From: Nitrospirota bacterium | GTDB lineage: Bacteria; Nitrospirota; Nitrospiria; Nitrospirales; UBA8639 | Direction: 5' to 3' | DNA length: 5,161 bases | NCBI GenBank assembly: GCA_020348185.1 | Contig: CP070743.1 | Span: forward strand, 1,978,284 to 1,983,444 | Shown: one piece after another, positions 1-4,938 of the stretch | How positions within the stretch are numbered: the first letter of the stretch is position 1 | How the letters are laid out: the number at the start of each line of letters is the position of its first letter | Position numbers and translations under genes: made by a program | Notes under the pieces: generated by a model | Database searches by the model: none | What the model was told of the DNA's origin: nothing | What the model saw: only the letters and a program-made list of their open reading frames with translations

Positions 1-11
1 AGAAACGTGAA

Positions 12-52
12 GGATTAACCAATCCCTCAGATAAAAATGTATTCAGGATTGG
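12..52 (-). repeat. Overlapping short inverted repeats downstream of the RAM-domain gene
   Basis: Two small hairpins share one arm. CCAATCC at 19-25 pairs with GGATTGG at 46-52 (7 bp, 20-base loop). GGATT at 12-16 pairs with AATCC at 21-25 (5 bp, 4-base loop). They lie just past the stop of the minus-strand RAM-domain gene, where a terminator would be expected. Neither arm is followed on the minus strand by a proper T run, so I do not call a terminator. The two folds exclude each other because both need bases 21-25. Chance is a real alternative for stems this short. Confidence 0.25.
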
Positions 53-64
53 ATAAAAGGAACT

Positions 65-307
65 CTATCGGATAAATTTATAGACCAGGTGGGTGTCGGT
101 TTGAGAAACTCCCTCTATGGCATGGATTTGTGTGAGAACCAGTTTGGTAAGGGATTCTTGATCTGCCCCCTCGGCGAGAGCAACAATGTCAGGTTTTCCC
201 CAACAGGCATCAATGGTTTTTATTTCATTGATTTCCGAGAGCTGTTTAATGACCTGCGAAGTCAGGCCTGGGACGACATTGATCAGGACATACGCACGGT
301 GAGGCAT
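65..307 (-). CDS. Stand-alone Lrp/AsnC ligand-binding (RAM) domain protein
   Basis: The 80-residue product matches the C-terminal effector-binding half of Lrp/AsnC regulators and has no helix-turn-helix in front of it. It opens with a beta strand (AYVLINVVPG), followed by a helix (SQVIKQLSEI). The strand IKTIDACWGKPDIVALAEG carries the glycine/aspartate turn typical of this fold, and the closing helix and strand end in THLVYKFIR. In full-length Lrp proteins this alpha/beta domain binds amino acids and drives oligomerisation. Stand-alone versions are known in bacteria and archaea, but their partners are mostly undefined. I chose the ATG at 307 because MPHRAYVLINV begins exactly at the domain edge and AGGA lies 11 bases upstream. 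A GTG at 358 would add 17 basic residues without homology-like character. The gene lies downstream of the tRNA on the same strand. The family call is firm; the ligand is unknown. Confidence 0.85.
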   Translation of the reverse strand: MPHRAYVLINVVPGLTSQVIKQLSEINEIKTIDACWGKPDIVALAEGADQESLTKLVLTQIHAIEGVSQTDTHLVYKFIR

Positions 308-383
308 GGGATTCAATTTCCTACGATTTCTGAAAAAAACGAAAGAAGGGGAAAGCACTCTCGAGATAAAGACTAGTGAAAAA

Positions 384-412
384 ATGGTACCCTATGTTGT
401 TCCTTAAATCAA
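384..412 (-). promoter_or_regulatory. Candidate sigma70-type promoter for the RAM-domain gene
   Basis: Read on the minus strand, TTGATT (412-407) and TACCAT (389-384) are separated by 17 bases. Each hexamer matches four of six consensus positions. Transcription would begin near 377, giving a leader of about 70 bases before the ATG at 307. The match is moderate. Cotranscription with the upstream tRNA remains possible. Confidence 0.3.
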
Positions 413-460
413 GTAGCTAATACTTACGAATAATATCTGATGAAGTGTAGGTGAGGAAGA

Positions 461-486
461 CCAATTAAAAGCCGAGAGGAAATTGG
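461..486 (-). repeat. Inverted repeat at the tRNA 3' trailer
   Basis: CCAATT at 461-466 is the exact inverse of AATTGG at 481-486, with a 14-base loop. On the tRNA strand the first arm starts with the encoded CCA, so a folded precursor would bury the CCA end. There is no T run after the second arm, so it is not a standard terminator. A nine-base direct repeat, CGAGAGGAA, occurs at 473-481 in this trailer and at 493-501 inside the tRNA. These may be chance or a trace of 3'-end duplication. Confidence 0.3.
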
Positions 487-559
487 AGCTGGCGAGAGGA
501 ATCGAACCTCCAACCGGTGGTTTACAAAACCACTGCTCTGCCGATTGAGCTACGCCAGC
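484..559 (-). tRNA. tRNA-Thr (anticodon UGU)
   Basis: The minus strand folds into a full cloverleaf. The acceptor stem GCTGGCG pairs with CGCCAGC and the discriminator base is T. The D arm is GCTC/GAGC with an eight-base loop containing GG. The anticodon stem GTGGT/ACCAC encloses TTTGTAA, so the anticodon is TGT and reads ACA threonine codons. A five-base variable loop follows. The T arm GGAGG/CCTCT closes TTCGATT with one G-U pair. The body is 73 bases, and CCA is encoded at 486-484, giving 76 in all. All arm lengths are canonical, so the gene looks functional. It stands alone with no other tRNA in the window. No clear promoter was identified upstream (above 560); TTGGTC and a TATGTG-like hexamer are present but weak. 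Confidence 0.97.
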
Positions 560-888
560 TCATGTCATGTTTCAATTTGTTAGAAGGTTATTTTTACACT
601 ACCACATAATGTTGGGTGATAGCATGACCAATCCGTTTGCGCAAGCAGGGGTTTTTAATCCTTTACACGATAATCAATAGAGGCAGGCATAAACTTTAGC
701 ATACACCAAGCTATTCCATCCGGTATGGCAACCCATTTTCTCTTTTCTTCGTCATCGTGTCATTGTAGATAATCAATTATTCTTGATACCTTGAAAGAAG
801 CAATCGCAGAACGAGACAAGACTTTTCCCACTTCGCCCGGCCGTCTATTCGATCCCTTTCTTGCTTCCCATTCCGGGGGTGTTTTAGT
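560..888. other. Intergenic stretch without a supported gene
   Basis: This 329-base interval separates the tRNA from the 3' end of the dehydrogenase. It is more AT-rich than the flanking genes. The only 60-codon frames that enter it run into the dehydrogenase as shadows and look unlike proteins. Visible details are a ten-base direct repeat GATAATCAAT at 669-678 and 768-777 (99 bases apart) and an eight-base palindrome TTGCGCAA at 637-644. No hairpin with a T run was found that would end either minus-strand gene. It presumably carries the tRNA promoter and the dehydrogenase 3' end, but I cannot point to either with confidence. Confidence 0.5.
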
Positions 889-1845
889 TCAAGCGATACG
901 GAGGATAACTTTAAGGGCTCCCTTTCTGGCAGCATGTTCAAAAGCCTGCAGTCCATCATCGAGGGAATATTGAGATTGAGCGAGGGGTCCCACCTGCACT
1001 AAGCCTTGCACCAACAACCTGATGGCTGGTGAAAATGGCCCACACCGGGAACCGATGAGGGAAATTTCGTCGACTACCAGTTTTGACATGTTGAGGTTGA
1101 GATTGCCGTGATAGGTCGATTTGAGCACGATAGTCCCCCGAGGTCGAACAAGCTGATGAGCCAGAGTAAATCCATCAGGTTGGCCGGTGGCTTCTACCAC
1201 TAGATCGACGCCCGCAGGGATGTCGGAAACCGAGGTGGTGAAGGTAATCCCCCGTTCTTGAAGCCAATGACCTTTTTCAGGATGGCGGCCCAGTAAGGTC
1301 ATGGAGCATCCCGTCAAAAACAATACCTGCGCACAAAGGAGGCCCAACTTTCCATCCCCTATAACCACGACTCGATCCGTTGGCTTGACGGTAATCTGTT
1401 GAGTGATTTCACAAGCTGCTGCCAAGGGCTCAATGAAGACGGCCTGCTCATCGGGCAGGGAATGTGGCAGAGGGTGTAAGTTTTGGTAGGGAAGGCAGAG
1501 ATAGTCGGCAAAAGCTCCGTCGCGGCCGCTGATACCAAGGACAGAGCGAAAGGGACAATGGGTCGGCCGTCCAGCCTGACAGATTTCGCATTGCCGACAA
1601 GCTGCGTTGATTTCCCCAGCCACTCGACAACCAACGAGATCCGGCCGATCGATGGCCTGCTCTACAATTCCGACAAACTCGTGCCCAAGAACCCCGTGGA
1701 AGCCCATGTAACCTCGAACGATCTCCAGATCCGTCGCACAAATTCCTGCTTGGGTTACCTGGATGAGGGCCTCTCCCGCTCGTGGGTTCGGGGTCGGATA
1801 CTCTCGGTTCAGTTTCAGTTCATTGTTCAGGACCAAGGCACGCAT
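889..1845 (-). CDS. Zinc-dependent medium-chain alcohol/polyol dehydrogenase
   Basis: The product is a 318-residue member of the medium-chain dehydrogenase/reductase family, which uses NAD(P) to oxidise alcohols, polyols or threonine-like substrates. The GroES-like catalytic domain comes first. C36, H55-E56 (GHE motif) and E139 (IEPLAAA) are in place as catalytic-zinc ligands and the proton-relay region. C83, C86, C89 and C97 form the structural-zinc lobe with the standard C-x2-C-x2-C-x7-C spacing. The Rossmann domain follows with GDGKLG at 163-168. The second beta strand ends in G186-R187 rather than an acidic residue, which hints at NADP preference. The length is slightly under the usual 340-360 residues, but no motif is missing, so it appears to be an intact compact subgroup. 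The ATG at 1845 is preceded by only a weak GAG-type ribosome site. It is transcribed away from the degP side. Its substrate cannot be read from the sequence; threonine/sorbitol-dehydrogenase-like annotation would be only a family label. Confidence 0.9.
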   Translation of the reverse strand: MRALVLNNELKLNREYPTPNPRAGEALIQVTQAGICATDLEIVRGYMGFHGVLGHEFVGIVEQAIDRPDLVGCRVAGEINAACRQCEICQAGRPTHCPFRSVLGISGRDGAFADYLCLPYQNLHPLPHSLPDEQAVFIEPLAAACEITQQITVKPTDRVVVIGDGKLGLLCAQVLFLTGCSMTLLGRHPEKGHWLQERGITFTTSVSDIPAGVDLVVEATGQPDGFTLAHQLVRPRGTIVLKSTYHGNLNLNMSKLVVDEISLIGSRCGPFSPAIRLLVQGLVQVGPLAQSQYSLDDGLQAFEHAARKGALKVILRIA

Positions 1846-1880
1846 TCTAGGCTCTCATTTTACATAGTTGGTGATCCATA

Positions 1881-2122
1881 ATGTTTGGTAATGTAGCAGA
1901 AATTGCCCCTGACATCATTCGTGCAATTTTGAAAGGAATTATGGTAGTCAAAGGTTATCTTCATCAACATGTATTGCGAGGCCCTTTGGCAAGGCCCCTG
2001 GGCCGTTGGGTGGTATTGAAATACGTCGGGGAAAGGTCATCAATTACTGGAAGGGGAGTGAGATCTGGGTGTTGTCAAAGGCTGTGGATAAAGCTTTGAA
2101 GGTGGAGAAAGGATTAGTGTAG
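1881..2122 (+). pseudogene. Possible small gene of unknown function with a one-base frame interruption
   Basis: I do not recognise a family. From the ATG at 1881 one frame reads plausible protein for about 42 residues (MFGNVAEIAPDIIRAILKGI, then a basic stretch ending near RPLG) and then turns into Arg/Gly/Cys-rich nonsense. From about 2000 the frame one base back reads 40 protein-like residues with no start codon of its own except TTG at 2006. These include GGIEIRRGKVINYW at 2009-2050 and SKAVDKALKVEKGLV at 2075-2119, followed by TAG at 2120-2122. Joined, they would give about 80 residues. The switch falls in a G/C-rich repetitive patch (1980-2013), a likely place for an indel or a sequencing error. 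GGTGATC at 1870-1876, complementary to the 16S rRNA 3' end, precedes the ATG by 4 bases, which supports a real start. It starts 35 bases from the divergent dehydrogenase start. Alternatives are a decayed gene, an assembly error, or two chance frames. Confidence 0.35.
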
Positions 2123-2125
2123 AAT
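2096..2125 (+). promoter_or_regulatory. Sigma70-like promoter upstream of degP
   Basis: TTGAAG at 2096-2101 and TAGAAT at 2120-2125 are separated by 18 bases. The -10 matches five of six consensus positions and the -35 four of six. The start site would be near 2132, leaving a leader of about 100 bases before the degP ATG. The -10 hexamer overlaps the TAG that ends the putative small gene. Confidence 0.45.
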
Positions 2126-2131
2126 CAAAAA

Positions 2132-2157
2132 TTAACCCATTGAACCCATAGAGGTTC
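2132..2157 (+). repeat. Tandem nonamer and small hairpin in the degP leader
   Basis: TTAACCCAT (2132-2140) is followed directly by TGAACCCAT (2141-2149), with eight of nine bases identical. Its second copy overlaps a hairpin in which GAACC (2142-2146) pairs with GGTTC (2153-2157) across a six-base loop. It lies at the predicted transcription start, where an operator or 5' stabilising hairpin could act. No known regulator site is recognised. Confidence 0.25.
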
Positions 2158-2221
2158 GGGACACTGAAGGGACGAAAACAAGCCTACCAAAATAAACCAT
2201 TAAAAATCGTTGCTTAAGGAT

Positions 2222-2227
2222 GGAGAG
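2222..2227 (+). promoter_or_regulatory. Ribosome binding site that decides the degP start
   Basis: GGAGAG sits six bases before the ATG at 2234. A TTG at 2210, in the same frame, lacks any such site, and the later ATG at 2300 is preceded by pyrimidine-rich sequence. This fixes the likely start at 2234. Confidence 0.7.
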
Positions 2228-2233
2228 ATCTAC

Positions 2234-3724
2234 ATGATGATTCGTAACATGAAATACCCTATGTCAGGAGTGTTCCTTGGCAAGCCATCGGGCCTCCACA
2301 TGAACTTTTCTAACAAATGGAGAATTTTGGGATTCATACTTCTACTGAGTATGGTCTTCTCTTCACACAGTATGGCCAGCATCCCTGGTGCGTTTGTGGA
2401 AGGGTTTGCTGATATTGTTGAAAAAGTTAGGCCTGCGGTCGTGAATGTGGCCGTGACAGGGGGAGGTGGACCACAATTGCCCCCAGGTCCGTTTGGGCCT
2501 CCGGGCCCACCTCCGGGGCCTCCGGGCCGTCCCCCCGGTCCGCCTGGGATGAGTGCAGGCTCGGGGGTAATAATTGATTCGCGTGGGTTCATTTTGACCA
2601 ATAATCACGTTGTGGAGGATGCTTCTCAAATTACGGTGACCTTCAGTGATGGGAATGAATTGCAAGCCACGATTGTGGGAACTGATCCCAAGACGGACTT
2701 GGCCGTGATAAAGCTGGAGGGAGAAGGGCACAATCTACCCACGGTCCCGTGGGGTACGTATGAGAAAATTCGAGTCGGAGACGTAGTGTTAGCGTTAGGA
2801 AGCCCTTTCGGTCTCAAGTCTTCGGTCTCTTTGGGAATTGTGAGTGCCTTAGGGCGGGGGAGTGTTGGAATTACCGAGTACGAAGATTTTATTCAAACGG
2901 ATGCGGCGATTAATCCGGGAAATTCCGGTGGAGCCTTGGTTAACATGCATGGCGAATTAATCGGCATTAATACAGCTATTTTTTCTCGAACCGGGGGATC
3001 GGAGGGCGTAGGTTTTGCCATTGCCGTGAGTATCGCCAGAAGTATTGCTGATAGTTTAATCACGTCTGGAAAGGTGGTACGAGGATGGATGGGAGTGGCT
3101 ATTCAGGAGCTCACCCCGGCCTTGGCGCAATCTTTTCAATTGCCTGCGGATCATAAAGGTGGAGTTCTGATCAGTGAAGTGCACGAGGGTGGCCCCGCGG
3201 CCAAGGCCGGTCTTCAACGAGGTGATGTGATTCTCCACTACGGGGGAACAGATGTTCGGGACGTCAATCATTTAAGAAATATTGTGGCACGGACCCCCGT
3301 GGGGAAACAAATGGATATTGTGGTCCTTCGCAATGGGGATGATACGAATTTGGTGATTGAACTAGGGGAACGACCTTCAGATGAGGTCTTGGCCAGAGGC
3401 GGCCAACGAGGGGCCCCACCTTCTATGGAACCACCGGACAATGTCCTGGCGGGAATCATGGTCGAACCGCTCTCTGCGGAAAAACGCCGTCAGCTGAATT
3501 TGTCTGAAGAGGTGAAGGGTGTCTTGGTGTCGAAGGTTGAGCCTGGCAGTGCTGCCGAGGCAGCAGGGCTTCAGGAAGGCGATCTCATTCAAGAAGTGAG
3601 TCGGGAAGTGATCAAGAGTCTGGATGATTATCAACGAATTGCTTCAAAAATTAGCAAAGAAGAAGTCGTTGTCTTGTTGTTGAACCGACGGGGAAATAAT
3701 CTATTCGTCGCGGTGAACCCGTAA
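2234..3724 (+). CDS. degP: DegP/HtrA (Do-family) periplasmic serine protease
   Basis: This trypsin-like protease/chaperone degrades or holds misfolded envelope proteins. Read from the ATG at 2234 it has 496 residues. The N-terminus carries about 28 extra residues, then a signal peptide (KWRILGFILLLSMVF core) with a likely cut after SMA at residue 48, giving export to the periplasm. The protease domain carries the triad H125 (TNNHVVEDA), D155 (TDLAVIKL) and S231 in GNSGGAL, all intact, with the LGSPFGL segment before the active site. PDZ1 spans about 284-377 and PDZ2 about 403-494, the two-PDZ layout of DegP/DegQ/MucD. Total length is normal for the family. A Gly/Pro-rich insert fills residues 80-105, where DegP homologues have a variable loop. 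Two stop codons in a row (TAATAA) end the gene. It has its own promoter candidate. tatC follows after 257 bases in the same direction. I cannot separate DegP from DegQ or MucD. Confidence 0.95.
   Translation: MMIRNMKYPMSGVFLGKPSGLHMNFSNKWRILGFILLLSMVFSSHSMASIPGAFVEGFADIVEKVRPAVVNVAVTGGGGPQLPPGPFGPPGPPPGPPGRPPGPPGMSAGSGVIIDSRGFILTNNHVVEDASQITVTFSDGNELQATIVGTDPKTDLAVIKLEGEGHNLPTVPWGTYEKIRVGDVVLALGSPFGLKSSVSLGIVSALGRGSVGITEYEDFIQTDAAINPGNSGGALVNMHGELIGINTAIFSRTGGSEGVGFAIAVSIARSIADSLITSGKVVRGWMGVAIQELTPALAQSFQLPADHKGGVLISEVHEGGPAAKAGLQRGDVILHYGGTDVRDVNHLRNIVARTPVGKQMDIVVLRNGDDTNLVIELGERPSDEVLARGGQRGAPPSMEPPDNVLAGIMVEPLSAEKRRQLNLSEEVKGVLVSKVEPGSAAEAAGLQEGDLIQEVSREVIKSLDDYQRIASKISKEEVVVLLLNRRGNNLFVAVNP
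2471..2548 (+). repeat. Low-complexity Gly/Pro-coding tract inside degP
   Basis: The DNA repeats GGTCCG, GGGCCT and CCGGGC-like units and encodes 26 residues that are almost only glycine and proline, with collagen-like GPP triplets plus single Gln, Leu, Phe and Arg. It lies between the mature N-terminus and the first core strand of the protease. Such tracts change length easily by slippage. The opposite strand reads Gly-rich in another frame, which is a shadow. Confidence 0.8.
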
Positions 3725-3981
3725 TAAGCAGTATTTGAAACACCCTACGTTTAAATAAAACGAATTTTGTCTGGCGGGTTGATTTTTTTGATCACACAAA
3801 AAGGTTATCTCTGCCCTGATTATGGGAACTGATTTCGGTTTCTCCTGCCGTCTTTTCGGCTTTTCATGACTTTGTGGGATAAGTGGAGTAGGCACCTGCA
3901 GGAACATGCGAAAACTGACGAAAATGGGAGTGGTCTCAGTGGTGGGGTTTGCGGGGGTCGTGAGTAGGAAAATATTCGATC
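3725..3981. other. degP-tatC intergenic region
   Basis: This 257-base gap carries an AT-rich hairpin CGTTT (3748-3752)/AAACG (3758-3762) followed by AATTTTG, a run of seven T at 3783-3789 with no GC stem in front, and a second small GC hairpin listed separately. None is a strong terminator, so some read-through from degP into tatC is plausible. I found no convincing promoter for tatC. TTGATT at 3779 and TTATCT at 3805 are 20 bases apart, too far for a standard promoter. Confidence 0.4.
3847..3864 (+). terminator. Weak hairpin-plus-T-run terminator candidate after degP
   Basis: GCCG (3847-3850) pairs with CGGC (3857-3860) across TCTTTT and is followed by TTTT (3861-3864). The stem is only four pairs, so termination would be inefficient. 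Confidence 0.3.
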
Positions 3982-3989
3982 ATGGCTGA
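3906..3989 (+). CDS. Possible 27-residue hydrophobic leader ORF overlapping the tatC start
   Basis: ATG at 3906 opens a 27-codon frame. The product starts MRKLTKMGVVSVV, continues with a short hydrophobic stretch of about 13 residues, and ends RKIFDHG. Basic residues flank the hydrophobic core, like a tiny membrane peptide. Its TGA at 3987-3989 lies five bases inside tatC, so it would be translationally coupled to the tatC ATG at 3982. Ribosome sites are poor: AGGA is only two bases away and GGAGTAGG is 13 bases away. It lacks the length and amphipathic helix of TatA. Chance is the leading alternative. Confidence 0.2.
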   Translation: MRKLTKMGVVSVVGFAGVVSRKIFDHG

Positions 3990-4923
3990 ACAGGCAAGAG
4001 TGACAAAATGGCTTGATGAGAAAATCTTCAAGCCGTTGGAAGATAAAAAAATGCCAATTATGGAGCATCTCCATGAGCTCCAAATTCGGCTGACCCGGAC
4101 AGTCATTGTGATTGCATGTTTTTTTATCGGAACCTTTTTTTATGCGGACACCTTGGTGCATTGGCTGAAAGTCCCGCTTCAAAATTATTTTCTCCCTGAT
4201 GCGTTTGAATGGATTCCTTCTGACCTGCCCAAAATTCCTTTTGTTTTTCTTTCTCCGGCTGAAGCGCTTTGGCAAAATTTAAAGGTGGCGGCCCTATCAG
4301 CCGTGGTGCTAACAACTCCGTATATCCTTTGGGAAACCTGGCAATTTGTCGTGCCTGGTTTGCATACACAGGAACGGCGATTCGTGGGACCGTTCAGTGC
4401 CATCACGATCGCGGCGTTCTACCTTGGATTGACTTTTTGTTATTTCATTGTGTTGCCGTTCGCCCTACATTTTTTGATTTCCTATGGATTGGATTCGGGG
4501 TTCATCCCCCAAATTTCTATTGCAAACTATGTTGGCTTTACCTTGTGGTTTATGTTGGTGTTTGGGCTAGTATTTGAAGTGCCCTTAGCCTTGACGCTTA
4601 TGGCTAAACTCGGATGGGTCGATGCCCCGACCTTAAAGCGTTATCGAAAATGGGCCTTTCTCGGGTCCTTTTTGTTTGCCGCGATATTAACGCCCACCCC
4701 CGATCCCTTTAATCAGTGCATTATGGCGCTTCCCATGTATTTCTTTTATGAAGTCGGAATCATCAGCGCCAAAATTTTTGGAAGAAAAAGGGCACAAGAA
4801 GCCGCCGAGCCCTCTTCGACCGTGGCCCAGCCTTCGCGGATGAGACCCGCCGCTCAAACGGCCGGAAGTACAAGGGGAGGGGATGATGAGTACGTCAGTG
4901 TTTCTGACTCTGAGCCACGCTAA
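3982..4923 (+). CDS. tatC: Sec-independent (twin-arginine) protein translocase subunit TatC
   Basis: TatC is the multispanning receptor that recognises twin-arginine signal peptides and, with TatA/TatB, moves folded proteins across the inner membrane. The 313-residue product has the six expected hydrophobic helices. Signature residues are all present: MEHLHELQIRL (27-37, with E28) before helix 1, WQFVVPGLHTQERR (120-133, with P125 and E131) in the first cytoplasmic loop, FGLVFEVP (194-201, with E199 in the membrane), and LTPTPDPFNQ (236-245) near the last helix. A 23-residue N-terminal extension precedes the usual start region. About 45 hydrophilic residues, rich in Ala, Ser, Arg and acidic residues, follow helix 6. 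The ATG at 3982 has AGGA 12 bases upstream. M24 (MPIMEHL) is a shorter alternative start. No tatA or tatB is in the window. moaB follows after 15 bases, so the two probably share an mRNA. Confidence 0.96.
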   Translation: MAEQARVTKWLDEKIFKPLEDKKMPIMEHLHELQIRLTRTVIVIACFFIGTFFYADTLVHWLKVPLQNYFLPDAFEWIPSDLPKIPFVFLSPAEALWQNLKVAALSAVVLTTPYILWETWQFVVPGLHTQERRFVGPFSAITIAAFYLGLTFCYFIVLPFALHFLISYGLDSGFIPQISIANYVGFTLWFMLVFGLVFEVPLALTLMAKLGWVDAPTLKRYRKWAFLGSFLFAAILTPTPDPFNQCIMALPMYFFYEVGIISAKIFGRKRAQEAAEPSSTVAQPSRMRPAAQTAGSTRGGDDEYVSVSDSEPR

Positions 4924-4924
4924 A

Positions 4925-4930
4925 AGAGGA
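4925..4930 (+). promoter_or_regulatory. Ribosome binding site for the moaB-like gene
   Basis: AGAGGA lies eight bases before the GTG at 4939. The nearby ATG at 4943 is out of frame with the conserved protein, so the GTG is the start. Confidence 0.65.
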
Positions 4931-4938
4931 TTGGGAGA

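Noticed and set aside
89..376. 95-codon plus-strand frame across the RAM-domain gene
   Set aside because: It lies antisense to a clear Lrp/AsnC-type domain and its translation has no family-like features.
637..644. TTGCGCAA palindrome as an operator
   Set aside because: It is eight bases long, stands alone and is not placed at a recognisable promoter.
669..777. GATAATCAAT direct repeat as an insertion-sequence scar or array
   Set aside because: There are only two ten-base copies, 99 bases apart, with no mobile gene or further repeats.
777..973. Two 60-codon frames, one on each strand
   Set aside because: They overlap each other and the dehydrogenase 3' end, and neither looks like protein.
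484..1845. tRNA-Thr, amino-acid-binding RAM protein and a threonine-dehydrogenase-like enzyme as a threonine-sensing unit
   Set aside because: Neither the RAM ligand nor the dehydrogenase substrate can be read from the sequence, and the genes are separated by sizeable gaps. The theme rests only on family names.
1483..1881. 132-codon plus-strand frame
   Set aside because: It is the antisense shadow of the dehydrogenase, which has full zinc and nucleotide-binding motifs.
2230..2601. Gly/Pro-rich minus-strand frame
   Set aside because: The Gly-rich sequence is only the complement of the degP Gly/Pro tract, and the rest has no protein character.
3783..3789. Run of seven T after degP as a terminator
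   Set aside because: No stable GC stem precedes the run.
3820..4275. 151-codon minus-strand frame over the tatC start
   Set aside because: It is antisense to tatC, has very biased Phe/Lys/Arg/His content and no ribosome site. TatC motifs are unambiguous.
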